Of a stretch of DNA of 44,665 nt, positions 6,124 through 14,223 are shown piece after piece; within the stretch, counting starts at the first letter, position 1, and every line of letters starts with the position of its first letter. Origin of the DNA: Candidatus Levyibacteriota bacterium (lineage in GTDB: Bacteria; Patescibacteriota; Microgenomatia; Levybacterales; UBA12049); contig JACQKQ010000034.1 in the NCBI GenBank assembly GCA_016204465.1, positions 1 through 44,665 on the forward strand, given 5' to 3'. The notes beneath the pieces are model-generated. The model saw only the letters and a program-made list of their open reading frames with translations. It made no database searches and was not told the origin of the DNA. Both the position numbers and the translations under genes were made by a program.

Positions 6124-6768
6124 ATGAACAAAGTGCGCATCATGTGCCTTCTCGTAATAGTTGCCATATTTTTTGGCGCATTTCCTTCTTTAACAAACGC
6201 GCAGGTACAAAATCTTCCAAAAGTATCTGTATTGCCGGATAGCCCATTCTATTTCTTAGTAAGCATTGGTGAGCAATTAAGCGTATTTTTAACACCAGGA
6301 GGGTCTGGGAAAGCAAAGCAGGAAATGCTGCTTGCAGACACAAGACTTGCGGAAAGCTATGCGTTGCTTATGAAGCGTAAACCAAGCGACGTGCTTACCG
6401 TTTTGGAAAAGTATGAAGAGTACGTTTTACACATCACAGAAAGACTAAGACGGGAAACGGGACGAGGTTTGGAAACAGACCAAATGGTTTCTATCATATC
6501 TGAGAGATTTTATCCGCAGCAAATGACATTGGCAGATTTGTACGTGATTTCGCCAGAACAGATACAGCCTGCAGTATTTTTGGCAATGCAAACAAGCAAA
6601 GACGCATACAAAAAGGCAATAACGTACTTATCGCCCGACCAGCAAGGAAATCTAATGAGAAATACAGCAGCGGTAAAAGAACAGACACTACAGTATATTT
6701 CCAACTTAAGAATCCAAGGTAATGACTTACCATACTTTCCGCTTGAGATAGAGCAAGATGCTTTTTAG
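6124..6768 (+). CDS. Secreted DUF5667-domain protein
   Basis: 214 residues. I prefer the ATG at 6124 to 6106 because it places the basic n-region directly before the signal peptide core (MCLLVIVAIFFGAFPS, cleavage near TNA-QV). The mature part opens with 'VLPDSPFYFLVSIGEQLSVFL', the hallmark of DUF5667, followed by Lys/Glu-rich helices with Arg-Leu-Ala-Glu repeats ('DTRLAESYALL'). The function is unknown; these proteins are exported and helical. It is followed after 3 nt by the CopC-cupredoxin gene, so the two are probably co-transcribed. Confidence 0.75.
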   Translation: MNKVRIMCLLVIVAIFFGAFPSLTNAQVQNLPKVSVLPDSPFYFLVSIGEQLSVFLTPGGSGKAKQEMLLADTRLAESYALLMKRKPSDVLTVLEKYEEYVLHITERLRRETGRGLETDQMVSIISERFYPQQMTLADLYVISPEQIQPAVFLAMQTSKDAYKKAITYLSPDQQGNLMRNTAAVKEQTLQYISNLRIQGNDLPYFPLEIEQDAF

Positions 6769-6771
6769 GGT

Positions 6772-7542
6772 ATGAATAAAAAAATACTTTTTTCCTACAT
6801 TGTTTTTGGAGTCATCTTGGTTGGTTTAGGGGCGATTGTTTTTTGGAATGTACAGCAAGCGCCAAAGGCGTCGCAAACGAAAAATACAACAGTCGTTCGT
6901 TCTCCGGCAGAAGGTACACAAGCAAGTTTTGACCAACCTAAAAAAAGCGCCCACTACGAATCCAATACACCGCAGCACGGTGCAGTGCTTGCAGGAGTGC
7001 CGATTAATGTTGTTATAGATTTTAATTTCGATTTGTCAGAAGGGTCACGTATTTCAATCATAAACAGTGGAAAGGAGTATGGAACCACAGATACAAGTAT
7101 TGATGAAAATATGCTTACCATGCGAAGATCAGTTGATCTAAATTCTCCAGAAGGTCTATATACCGTAATATACAATGCCTGCTGGCCTGACGGAAGCTGT
7201 CACGACGGAAACTTCCAATTTGTCGTTGATAGAACAAAGGCTGATACCCTTACTGATATGCGCGGACAAAGGGAAATTTTCGTTTCGCTTGCTGATATAA
7301 CACTTAAGCCGCAAAACGTTCGTATTCTAAAGGGAACAAAAGTTACGTGGCGAAATGATGATACGGTTGTTCATTATGTCAATACGGATAGTCATCCGGC
7401 ACACACCTATTTTCTTACACAAAATTCTAAAGCCTTGCAGAAAGGTGATGCATATTCGGTACAATTTGATACACCCGGAATTTACACATACCACTGTAGC
7501 GCACACGCAAATAGCATGGTTGGAACAATTCTTGTTGAGTAA
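6772..7542 (+). CDS. Membrane-anchored CopC-like / cupredoxin fusion protein
   Basis: 256 residues. An N-terminal anchor (8-26) precedes a CopC-like beta domain (about 66-153; QHGAVLAGVP, WPDGSCHDGNFQF) and a plastocyanin-like domain (about 168-256). The type 1 copper ligands are visible: His201 (VVHYV), Cys242 and His245 (YHCSAH) and Met249 (NSMVGTI). The likely role is copper binding or electron transfer at the outer face of the membrane. It lies between a DUF5667 gene and the nickel superoxide dismutase cluster, which suggests a shared role in metal or oxygen stress. CopC similarity is moderate; the cupredoxin call is strong. Confidence 0.8.
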   Translation: MNKKILFSYIVFGVILVGLGAIVFWNVQQAPKASQTKNTTVVRSPAEGTQASFDQPKKSAHYESNTPQHGAVLAGVPINVVIDFNFDLSEGSRISIINSGKEYGTTDTSIDENMLTMRRSVDLNSPEGLYTVIYNACWPDGSCHDGNFQFVVDRTKADTLTDMRGQREIFVSLADITLKPQNVRILKGTKVTWRNDDTVVHYVNTDSHPAHTYFLTQNSKALQKGDAYSVQFDTPGIYTYHCSAHANSMVGTILVE

Positions 7543-7551
7543 AAATACTAC

Positions 7552-7582
7552 TTGACAATGAGTTAAAAAACTGTTGTAGTAT
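7552..7582 (+). promoter_or_regulatory. Promoter of the 81-aa membrane protein / NiSOD cluster
   Basis: TTGACA (7552-7557) lies 19 bp before TAGTAT (7577-7582), 5 nt before the ATG at 7588. Spacing is at the long end, but the -35 is perfect. The mRNA should be leaderless. Confidence 0.55.
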
Positions 7583-7587
7583 ATAGT

Positions 7588-7833
7588 ATGATTAAGAAAT
7601 CAGACTCCCACTCAACAGCAAAAGCTATCATCATGCTCATGGTGGTGATGCTAGCCTTTCTTATATTGGTTATCTTTATGGATCGCAAGGAAGCATTAGC
7701 CCAATCAGGTGATCTGACAACATTTATTAACTTAACTATTGTTGGTATGGGTTTTCTGATTGTGCTTGTTTATTTTGTTAATCAATCCGGCCACCACCCG
7801 CACGATTCTTCAAAGAAAAAGAAGAAAAGGTAA
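7588..7833 (+). CDS. Small two-helix membrane protein of unknown function
   Basis: 81 residues with two predicted membrane helices (about 12-31 and 48-64), an acidic/polar loop between them and a His/Lys-rich tail ('GHHPHDSSKKKKKR'). I do not recognise the family. The His-rich tail could bind metal, and it lies just upstream of nickel superoxide dismutase, but that link is only positional. Confidence 0.6.
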   Translation: MIKKSDSHSTAKAIIMLMVVMLAFLILVIFMDRKEALAQSGDLTTFINLTIVGMGFLIVLVYFVNQSGHHPHDSSKKKKKR

Positions 7834-7862
7834 CATTTTCTTTTTATCAGATAATTTTTCGT

Positions 7863-8363
7863 ATGAATCGTATTTCAAGGTTTATTGTTTTTCTTCTTCC
7901 AAAAGCGTACACACATTGCGATATTCCCTGCGGCATCTACGATCCGCATGCTTCGCAGCTTGCAGCGCACACGGTTATTCGGATGGTAAGCCTTATTAGT
8001 GAACTCACACCAAGCAGTTCTGAACCTCCGTTTGAGGAAAGAAAAAGGATTATCCACCAAATCGCCCGCTACACAAAGGTAAAAGAAGAACATGCCGAAG
8101 CTTTAAAGCATGAAATTCGCGTTCTGTGGGGAGATTATTTTAAGGAAGAACACTTAAAGGAGTATCCGGATCTTCATAATTTAGTTTTTAAAACCATGAA
8201 ACTTGCTTCCAAAGCGCGCCAGGAAGTAAATCACGATGCGGCGCAAGAACTACTCGTTACCGTACAAAAGATTGCTGAAATCTTTTTTAAAACAAAGGGA
8301 CTTACGCCTGTTCGTGTCAAATCTCCCTACCCAACAGGAGGAGAGATTGTTCTCCATAAATAA
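7863..8363 (+). CDS. sodN: Nickel superoxide dismutase
   Basis: 166 residues with the nickel hook HCDIPCGIYDP at residues 18-28. After removal of the 17-residue leader, His18, Cys19 and Cys23 become His1, Cys2 and Cys6, the nickel ligands of SodN, and Tyr26 becomes the conserved Tyr9. The rest is the expected four-helix bundle, with a mature length of about 149 versus about 117 in Streptomyces. It disproportionates superoxide. The leader is hydrophobic (RFIVFLLPKAYT). The maturation protease gene follows after 3 nt. A GATAAT box at 7850-7855 lies 7 nt before the ATG, so a leaderless mRNA is also possible. Confidence 0.92.
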   Translation: MNRISRFIVFLLPKAYTHCDIPCGIYDPHASQLAAHTVIRMVSLISELTPSSSEPPFEERKRIIHQIARYTKVKEEHAEALKHEIRVLWGDYFKEEHLKEYPDLHNLVFKTMKLASKARQEVNHDAAQELLVTVQKIAEIFFKTKGLTPVRVKSPYPTGGEIVLHK

Positions 8364-8366
8364 ATA

Positions 8367-8663
8367 ATGCTTCTTTCGCTCTTTCGTATCCACGGCCACA
8401 GCATGGAACCAACCATCTTAAATGGTTCAATCGTTCTTGCGAGCTTGCTTCCATTTTTTTTTCGAGAACCAAAAACAAACGATATTGTTGCATTTGCAGA
8501 TCAACAAACTAAAAAAATATTTATCAAGCGAATTGTAAAACATGAAGGTCAAAAATTCTATCTTACCGGTGATAACAAACATGATAGTCTTGATAGCAGA
8601 AAAATCGGGTGGGTAGGTCGCAACGATATTGTTGGAAAAGTTATACTAAGATTACATTTATGA
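8367..8663 (+). CDS. sodX: NiSOD maturation protease, signal-peptidase-like (S26)
   Basis: 98 residues of the signal peptidase S26 fold with the Ser-Lys dyad: Ser12 in GHSMEPT and Lys54 in FIKRIV, plus the conserved GDN...DSR segment near residue 68. It matches the small NiSOD maturation protease family found beside sodN, whose job is to expose the nickel-binding His of pro-SodN. It directly follows sodN (3 nt) and overlaps the next gene by ATGA. No membrane anchor is evident beyond the hydrophobic patch at 22-32. Confidence 0.88.
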   Translation: MLLSLFRIHGHSMEPTILNGSIVLASLLPFFFREPKTNDIVAFADQQTKKIFIKRIVKHEGQKFYLTGDNKHDSLDSRKIGWVGRNDIVGKVILRLHL

Positions 8664-9184
8664 GTTTTTTCCTAGTAAATCTTATTCTATTAATCATTAT
8701 TGCATTGCTGCTTATTCTACTATCCTGGATCTGGCCGCCGGATTCTCCTTGGAGCCCGTGGTGGACGACAAAAGATCACGAAATTCGCCAAGCATTGAAA
8801 CTAGCTAAGGTCACGAAAAAAGACACTGTCTACGAGTTGGGATGCGGGAATGGAAGATTTTTAATTATTGCCGCAAAGGAGTTTGGCGCAAGGGGGGTTG
8901 GGATTGAGATTGATCCTCTGCGATTCTTCATTGCCACTCTAATGATACATATCAATAGAGTAAGCGATAAAGTAGTTATCAAACGAAAAAATTTCTTCGA
9001 CGAAAACCTTTCAAAAGCAACAGTGGTATACGTTTATCTTGTCCCAAAAGCTCTCAAACGGCTTGCTCCTAAGTTTAAAGAGGAGCTAAAGAAAGATACC
9101 CGTATTGTCAGCTACCGTTACGAAACCCCCTTAATGCTAAAAAAACACCGTACGGCAAGCAATCTTAGACTGTATCTAGTATAG
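8660..9184 (+). CDS. Membrane-anchored class I SAM methyltransferase (FAM173/ATPSCKMT-like)
   Basis: 174 residues from the ATG at 8660, which overlaps the sodX stop (ATGA); the longer track start at 8609 is rejected. An N-terminal membrane helix (3-22) is followed by motif I VYELGCGNGRF, the acidic loop GIEIDP and a post-motif 'VVYVYLVPKALKRL'. The order and spacing resemble the single-helix lysine methyltransferases related to FAM173, a possible protein lysine methylase. The substrate is unknown. It is coupled to sodN-sodX, but I know of no functional link. Confidence 0.7.
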   Translation: MSFFLVNLILLIIIALLLILLSWIWPPDSPWSPWWTTKDHEIRQALKLAKVTKKDTVYELGCGNGRFLIIAAKEFGARGVGIEIDPLRFFIATLMIHINRVSDKVVIKRKNFFDENLSKATVVYVYLVPKALKRLAPKFKEELKKDTRIVSYRYETPLMLKKHRTASNLRLYLV

Positions 9185-9216
9185 ATAACTTCAACTTTTT
9201 AGTGAAAACTTACACG

Positions 9217-11016
9217 CTAGCTCTTAAGAATTGATAAAAATGCCTCTTGGGGGATTTCTATCCTGCCAACCATCTTCATCCTTTTCTTTCCCTTTTTCTG
9301 CTTTTCTAACAGCTTGTCTTTTCTGGTCCTATCGCCACCATACAGTTTGGCTGTAACATCCTTCCTGTAGGCGGATAGTGTTTCTCTGGCAATGACTTTT
9401 CCTCCTATGGCTGCTTGTATTGCTACTTCAAAGTTTTGTCGTGGTAAAACCTCTTTTAACTTCTCCACCATTTTTCTGCCTATAGATAACGCTTTTTCTC
9501 TCACTATGATTTGCGATAGCGCATCTACCTTTTCACCTGCCACTATAATATCCAATCTCACCGCATCAACAGCCCTAAATTCTAAAAACTCCCAGTCAAG
9601 CGAAGCAAAACCAGAGGAAACCGACTTTAACCTATCATAAAAATCTGTTACCATCTCGGATAGGGGCATTTCGTATGTTAAGGCAACTTGAGACCCGAAG
9701 TGCTGCATGTTTTTAAAAATACCTCTTTTGTCTTGTGCTAAATCCATGACGCTACCAATGTATGTTTGCGGTACAAAGATCTCCAACCGTGCCCAAGGTT
9801 CATGTAAGTCCTTTAATTCCTCTCCTTGAGGGAAATCAGAAGGGTTATGGACCCTTTTACGACCAAACATGTATTCGACACTTGGTACAGTAGCAATTAC
9901 ATCCGCGCCAAATTCCTCTGACAACCGCTCCTGTACCACCTCTGCGTGAAGCAAGCCTAAAAATCCGCACCGAAAACCAGCGCCCAAAGCATGGGAATGC
10001 TCCAGCTCAAACGTAAAAGCCGGATCTGTGAGTCTAAACTTACCTAACGCTTCTTTTATATCCTGGAACTCCTTCTGAGCTATTGGGTAGAGTCCGACAA
10101 AAACCATGGGTTTTACTTCTTTGTACCCTGGTAAAGGTTTCGCATCGCATGTATTAGAAATAGTATCTCCAACCCTCACTTTATCCGGTTCCTTAATGCC
10201 TGTAGCTATATAGCCAATTTCTCCCTCTTTAAGGCTTTCTGTGGGTGTAAGCTGTGGGGCAAAATAACCTTTCTCTAAAACTTGTCCTTTGGCTTTTGTT
10301 CCCAAAAAATTAATCTCTGATTGATTCGGAGGAACATCGCCTTCTACTACTCTTACCTGTGCTACCACACCTTTAAAAGAGTCAAAAAAAGAATCAAATA
10401 TCAGAGCCCTTAGATTTCTGTCTATATCAATCTTGGGGTTTAATACGTTCACACCTAAGGATTTTGGGGGTGGGATACACTTAACTATGGCTTGTAAAAG
10501 TTTGTCTACTCCTTGGCCGGTTTTCCCAGAAACCAAAAGTATCTCACCCTCATCGAAACCAAAGGTTTCTTGAAGCTGTTTTTTAACTTCCTCTATATCT
10601 GCGTTGGGAAGGTCAATCTTATTCACTGCTGGAATGAGCGTGACATTTTGCTCCAGCGCAGCCAAACCATGTGATAGCGTTTGGGCCTGAATCCCCTGCG
10701 TTGCATCAACAAGAAGAATTGCTCCCTCAACAGCAGCAAGTGTCCTTGAAACTTCGTAGGAAAAATCAACATGGCCTGGGGTGTCAATTAAATTTAAAGT
10801 ATAGGGTATAGCGTTTAGCGTATAGTTAAGACGAACTGGTGCGAGTTTAATTGTAATTCCCCGTTCTCTTTCTAGGGCAAGAGAGTCTAAAAACTGGGGC
10901 TTAAGCTTCTCTTTTGGGATAGTACCGGTTATCTCAAGCATCCTGTCAGCAAGTGTAGACTTACCGTGATCAATATGCGCTACTACACAAAAGTTTCTGA
11001 TATTATTTTGCTGCAT
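9217..11016 (-). CDS. lepA: Elongation factor 4 (LepA), back-translocating GTPase
   Basis: 599 residues, the normal length. It has G1 AHIDHGKST, switch region RERGITIKL, G3 DTPGH and G4 NKID, then the EF-G-like domains and the LepA-specific C-terminal domain (YGGDRTRKDKLL). It acts on stalled or mis-translocated ribosomes. Between switch I and G3 the usual beta-hairpin is encoded by four tandem heptanucleotides (10799-10826), giving 'NYTLNAIPYTLN'. A TATAAT box (minus strand, 11024-11029) ends 7 nt before the ATG, so the mRNA should be leaderless. Confidence 0.97.
   Translation of the reverse strand: MQQNNIRNFCVVAHIDHGKSTLADRMLEITGTIPKEKLKPQFLDSLALERERGITIKLAPVRLNYTLNAIPYTLNLIDTPGHVDFSYEVSRTLAAVEGAILLVDATQGIQAQTLSHGLAALEQNVTLIPAVNKIDLPNADIEEVKKQLQETFGFDEGEILLVSGKTGQGVDKLLQAIVKCIPPPKSLGVNVLNPKIDIDRNLRALIFDSFFDSFKGVVAQVRVVEGDVPPNQSEINFLGTKAKGQVLEKGYFAPQLTPTESLKEGEIGYIATGIKEPDKVRVGDTISNTCDAKPLPGYKEVKPMVFVGLYPIAQKEFQDIKEALGKFRLTDPAFTFELEHSHALGAGFRCGFLGLLHAEVVQERLSEEFGADVIATVPSVEYMFGRKRVHNPSDFPQGEELKDLHEPWARLEIFVPQTYIGSVMDLAQDKRGIFKNMQHFGSQVALTYEMPLSEMVTDFYDRLKSVSSGFASLDWEFLEFRAVDAVRLDIIVAGEKVDALSQIIVREKALSIGRKMVEKLKEVLPRQNFEVAIQAAIGGKVIARETLSAYRKDVTAKLYGGDRTRKDKLLEKQKKGKKRMKMVGRIEIPQEAFLSILKS
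10799..10826. repeat. Heptanucleotide tandem repeat inside lepA (GTATAGN x4)
   Basis: GTATAGG, GTATAGC, GTTTAGC, GTATAGT: four consecutive 7-bp units, in frame in lepA between switch I and the DTPGH motif. Confidence 0.85.
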
Positions 11017-11023
11017 GCATGGT

Positions 11024-11029
11024 ATTATA
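11024..11029 (-). promoter_or_regulatory. -10 box TATAAT of lepA
   Basis: The minus strand reads TATAAT, then 7 nt, then ATG at 11016. There is no TGn extension and no clear -35. Confidence 0.5.
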
Positions 11030-11063
11030 GCGGATTAATAGGTATGAGGCTACTTGCCTTATG

Positions 11064-12725
11064 TCAAGGATTGATCTGGTGAGTTCCTTCGATAGTTTCT
11101 TCCCTCTGCTCTAAGATCTCACGCCAGTTGCCGATGCGTTTAAAAATAAGAATATATGTTGCTGCTTCCTTTACATTAAAAAGCCAGGTTAAAAAAAGAT
11201 ATAACGATAATCCAACAAAGCTTGAAATGCCAGTTATAAGCAGCAGCCCAATTGTTCTTGTTGTATCAATAACAAGTTGGTCGAGAAGTTTTATCGGGAT
11301 ATACAGTGCAAAACCCGTAAAAACAGATGCAGTAAAAATTTTAACAGTTGGGTAAAAAAGCGCATTTCTTTCAAACCCTCCAGTTTTTTTGCCAAGAAGT
11401 ATTAGCAACGCAACAAGACTGACAACTCCGGAAATTGAATGGGCAAGCGCAATGCTCTCAACGCCAAAATTCAAGCCAAGCACAAAAAGAAAACCTAGTA
11501 TAATTGTCAACCCTGTTGTAAAGATACCGACAACGAGTGGTGTTTTTGTGTCGTGCAACGCGTAAAAACCTCGAGAAACAAGGTATATAAGCGCTTGTGC
11601 AAAAATCGCTACGGAGAAAAATGCAAGCGTTTTTCCAGTAAGCACGGTTGCTTCCCAGTCAAACTGCGCTGCACCAAAAACAAGGCGAACAAATGGTATG
11701 CGTAGCACTAAAAACAGTGCAGAAACGGGGAGTACAAGATAGAGCATTTGCGTGAAACTTGCCAAGAATGTTGCCTTAAATTCTAAAAGCCGTTTCCGTT
11801 CGGCAGACAAAACTGGGAAGGCAGCCTGCGCTATTGTTTGACCAAAAAGGACGACTGGCGCAAACGCAAGTGTCTGCGCGTAGTCAAAAATTACATAGTT
11901 TCTCCCAGGAGAAGCAAGCAAAGAGATAAGCGCCACAATTGCTATGGTTCCTAACTGAAAAACGCCAATAGATAGCGTCCTGGGCCACATAAGCCGAAAC
12001 ACTTCCTGCACACCTTCATTTCTCCATGATAATGTGGAATAAAACCGATAGTCAACTTTTTTGATCATGGGAATTTGTGCAAGACAAAAGATAAGTGCAC
12101 CTAAAATAACGCCGTAGGCTGCAGCATAAATCCCAACAAATGGCGAAAGGATAACAATACCAATAATAATTCCAAGATTGTACATCGCCGCAGCAATCCC
12201 AGGAACAAAAAAATGGTTATATGACTGCAAAACCGTTGAAAGAAAACTTCCTACAATAAACAACAGTTCCCCAAATATAACAATTCGCATTAAAGAGCCC
12301 ATCAGAGCAATGTGCTCACTGTCAAATCCCGGTGCAATAATCCTTGAGAAAAACTCCGGAAAGAGAAACAGAAACAATGCGCAGAAAGAAAAGGCAATCA
12401 ATCCAAAAAATAGAAGCGACGAGGAAAATGCGTATGCTTCTTCCTTCTTCTCTTTTGCAAGGTAATCAGAAAAAACAGGAATAAATGCCGATGATAGTGC
12501 GCCGGCAATAAGAAGTTGGAAGAAAAAGTCAGGCAGTTTTGTTGAGGCAAGATACACTCCTAATGTATCTGATGCGCCAAAGATTGAAACAAGCAAACGT
12601 TGTCTAACAAGGCCAAGAATTTGGGAAAAAATAACAGTAGCCATAATAATAAACGCGGCAGACAGTATATTTGTTTGCCGCCGCATGAGCATTGCAATGC
12701 TTTTTTGAAAAAGGTTTAAGGGCAT
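11064..12725 (-). CDS. murJ: Lipid II flippase MurJ (MviN family)
   Basis: 553 residues with about 14 membrane helices throughout. The start of the family is recognisable: 'SQILGLVRQRLLVSIFGAS', then 'TKLPDFFFQLLIAGALSSAF' and 'FIPVFSDYL'. MurJ flips lipid II across the membrane for peptidoglycan synthesis, in line with FemABX, LCP and MraY-like genes in the window. Its promoter lies back-to-back with that of rpsT. The C terminus has a short charged cytoplasmic tail ('EILEQREETIEG'). Confidence 0.93.
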   Translation of the reverse strand: MPLNLFQKSIAMLMRRQTNILSAAFIIMATVIFSQILGLVRQRLLVSIFGASDTLGVYLASTKLPDFFFQLLIAGALSSAFIPVFSDYLAKEKKEEAYAFSSSLLFFGLIAFSFCALFLFLFPEFFSRIIAPGFDSEHIALMGSLMRIVIFGELLFIVGSFLSTVLQSYNHFFVPGIAAAMYNLGIIIGIVILSPFVGIYAAAYGVILGALIFCLAQIPMIKKVDYRFYSTLSWRNEGVQEVFRLMWPRTLSIGVFQLGTIAIVALISLLASPGRNYVIFDYAQTLAFAPVVLFGQTIAQAAFPVLSAERKRLLEFKATFLASFTQMLYLVLPVSALFLVLRIPFVRLVFGAAQFDWEATVLTGKTLAFFSVAIFAQALIYLVSRGFYALHDTKTPLVVGIFTTGLTIILGFLFVLGLNFGVESIALAHSISGVVSLVALLILLGKKTGGFERNALFYPTVKIFTASVFTGFALYIPIKLLDQLVIDTTRTIGLLLITGISSFVGLSLYLFLTWLFNVKEAATYILIFKRIGNWREILEQREETIEGTHQINP

Positions 12726-12737
12726 ATTGTTTTTTAC

Positions 12738-12746
12738 AGTATATCA
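12738..12746 (-). promoter_or_regulatory. Extended -10 TGATATACT of murJ (minus strand)
   Basis: Read on the minus strand, TGATATACT ends 12 nt before the murJ ATG at 12725. It directly abuts the rpsT -10, so only one of the two promoters can be bound at a time. Confidence 0.6.
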
Positions 12747-12755
12747 TGCTAAAAT
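12747..12755 (+). promoter_or_regulatory. Extended -10 TGCTAAAAT of rpsT
   Basis: TGCTAAAAT ends 6 nt before the rpsT ATG at 12762, so a leaderless transcript is expected. It abuts the murJ box on the other strand. Confidence 0.6.
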
Positions 12756-12761
12756 GCGTCC

Positions 12762-12989
12762 ATGCCAGTAATAAAATCAGCAAAAAAAAAATTACGACAA
12801 GATCGAAAAAGGAAACAAAGAAATGATGCGTTCTACTCACATGTTAAAAAATTGTTAAAGCAGGCAAGGAAAAGTCGTTCAAAAGAATCAGCTCGCAAGG
12901 CAACACAAGCTGTTGATAAAGCGGCAAAGAGAGGACTTTTACACAAAAATAAAGCTGCGCGGATAAAATCTTCTCTGGTAAAAAAATAG
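12762..12989 (+). CDS. rpsT: 30S ribosomal protein bS20
   Basis: 75 residues, very basic and helical, with the S20 pattern 'IKSAKKKLRQDRKRKQRN' at the N terminus and 'KAAKRGLLHKNKAARIKSSL' at the C terminus, which contact 16S rRNA. It is slightly shorter than the E. coli protein (87). It is transcribed from an extended -10 that leaves almost no leader. Confidence 0.95.
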   Translation: MPVIKSAKKKLRQDRKRKQRNDAFYSHVKKLLKQARKSRSKESARKATQAVDKAAKRGLLHKNKAARIKSSLVKK

Positions 12990-13001
12990 ATGCATTTTGC
13001 T

Positions 13002-13030
13002 TTGACAAACAATTCAAATTCTCCTAGACT
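13002..13030 (+). promoter_or_regulatory. Promoter of the pilus/surface-glycan operon
   Basis: TTGACA (13002-13007), 17-bp spacer, TAGACT (13025-13030), then 9 nt to the ATG at 13040. It should drive the tightly packed genes 13040-20633 as a leaderless message. Confidence 0.7.
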
Positions 13031-13039
13031 ACAATTAGT

Positions 13040-13624
13040 ATGGGGAAAAATCTGCCAAACGCTAGACCATTTTTACCTGCGATTAATTTATTTAAAGGAC
13101 GACAGCAACACCTCGCAGATAAAATTATTAACTGGGCTCTCTCTGTTGGCCGTGTCATTGTAATTGTTGCCGAAGCAGTCGCGCTATCGGCATTTCTCTA
13201 TCGTTTTTCTTTAGATCGAGAACTAATTGACCTTAATGACAAAATAGAACAACGTCTCGCAATAGTTGATCGTGCAAAAAACACCGAAGGTGCGTTTCGC
13301 AACCTTCAAGAACGGCTGACTGTCATAAAGAATCTTTCTGCATCTGGAAAAGAAGTTGTTTCTCTTATGCAAGTTGTTTATTCTCTTGCTCCCTCTGGTT
13401 TTGTTATTAATGACTTATCTATCCTGGAAGATAAAGTAAAAATTGATGCATCCGTTCAATCTCCATTACTGATAACAACCTTTGTAAAGGAGCTAAAAAA
13501 ATATCCCAGTATTATTAATGTCAGTTTAGATCGGATAGAAAACAAGACGTCTTCGGCAAAGATTGGTATTGTGCTCTCCGCGCAGTTAAAACAAGAAAGC
13601 AAGCAAAAAGACAAAAATAAATAA
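13040..13624 (+). CDS. PilN-like type IV pilus assembly protein
   Basis: 194 residues. A short cytoplasmic N terminus with 'PAINLFKGR' (compare the INLLP start of PilN), one membrane helix (about 35-55), a coiled-coil stretch (60-105) and a ferredoxin-like periplasmic domain (about 110-185). The size and topology, together with the next gene (PilO-like), make a PilN/PilO pair that connects PilM to the pilus alignment complex. PilM is not in the window. The sequence is divergent, so the call rests on layout plus motif. Confidence 0.6.
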   Translation: MGKNLPNARPFLPAINLFKGRQQHLADKIINWALSVGRVIVIVAEAVALSAFLYRFSLDRELIDLNDKIEQRLAIVDRAKNTEGAFRNLQERLTVIKNLSASGKEVVSLMQVVYSLAPSGFVINDLSILEDKVKIDASVQSPLLITTFVKELKKYPSIINVSLDRIENKTSSAKIGIVLSAQLKQESKQKDKNK

Positions 13625-13625
13625 T

Positions 13626-14222
13626 ATGGTAAAACTATTCCATCAATCTATAGGAAATCTCACCGTACCTCCTGCTTTTAAAAATAAACGTACACAAATG
13701 TACACATCACTTGTGCTCACGCTCTGCGCGCTTTCATTTTTTGGTATATTTGTTATAAACCCGAGCCTTTCAACAATAACCCTACTGCAGAAAAAACTTG
13801 CAGACAGCAGAGAAGTCGAAAAAAAACTTCAAGAAAAAATAACTAATCTTCGCATGCTACAAGAACAATACGTAGCAATTAAAAACGATGTTCCCTTGGT
13901 GCTGCAAGTTTTGCCAAATAGTCCCCTTGTACCAATTCTTGTAGGGCAACTGCAGACGGTTGCTAAACAGTCAAATGTCAAACTTACAAAGCTACAGGCA
14001 TTTCAAGTTGAGCTTTCGCCAATGCTGGAAAATCCCGATAAGTACATAGCGTTTAATGTTGCGCTCGATGTATCCGGCACCTATGGAGATATTGCAACAT
14101 TTATTAATACACTTACTAACTTTGATCGAATATTCTCAGTTAAAAGTATTTCTCTGACGAGAAGTGCGACCTTGGATGAGTATTCCCTTACCATACGGGG
14201 AGAAGCATATTTCAAGAAATAG
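13626..14222 (+). CDS. PilO-like type IV pilus assembly protein
   Basis: 198 residues, beginning 1 nt after the previous stop. One membrane helix (about 28-48) is followed by a coiled coil ('LQKKLADSREVEKKLQEKI', 55-85) and a ferredoxin-like domain; 'TYGDIATFINTLTNFDRIF' is typical of PilO. It should heterodimerise with the PilN-like product upstream. Confidence 0.65.
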   Translation: MVKLFHQSIGNLTVPPAFKNKRTQMYTSLVLTLCALSFFGIFVINPSLSTITLLQKKLADSREVEKKLQEKITNLRMLQEQYVAIKNDVPLVLQVLPNSPLVPILVGQLQTVAKQSNVKLTKLQAFQVELSPMLENPDKYIAFNVALDVSGTYGDIATFINTLTNFDRIFSVKSISLTRSATLDEYSLTIRGEAYFKK

Positions 14223-14223
14223 T

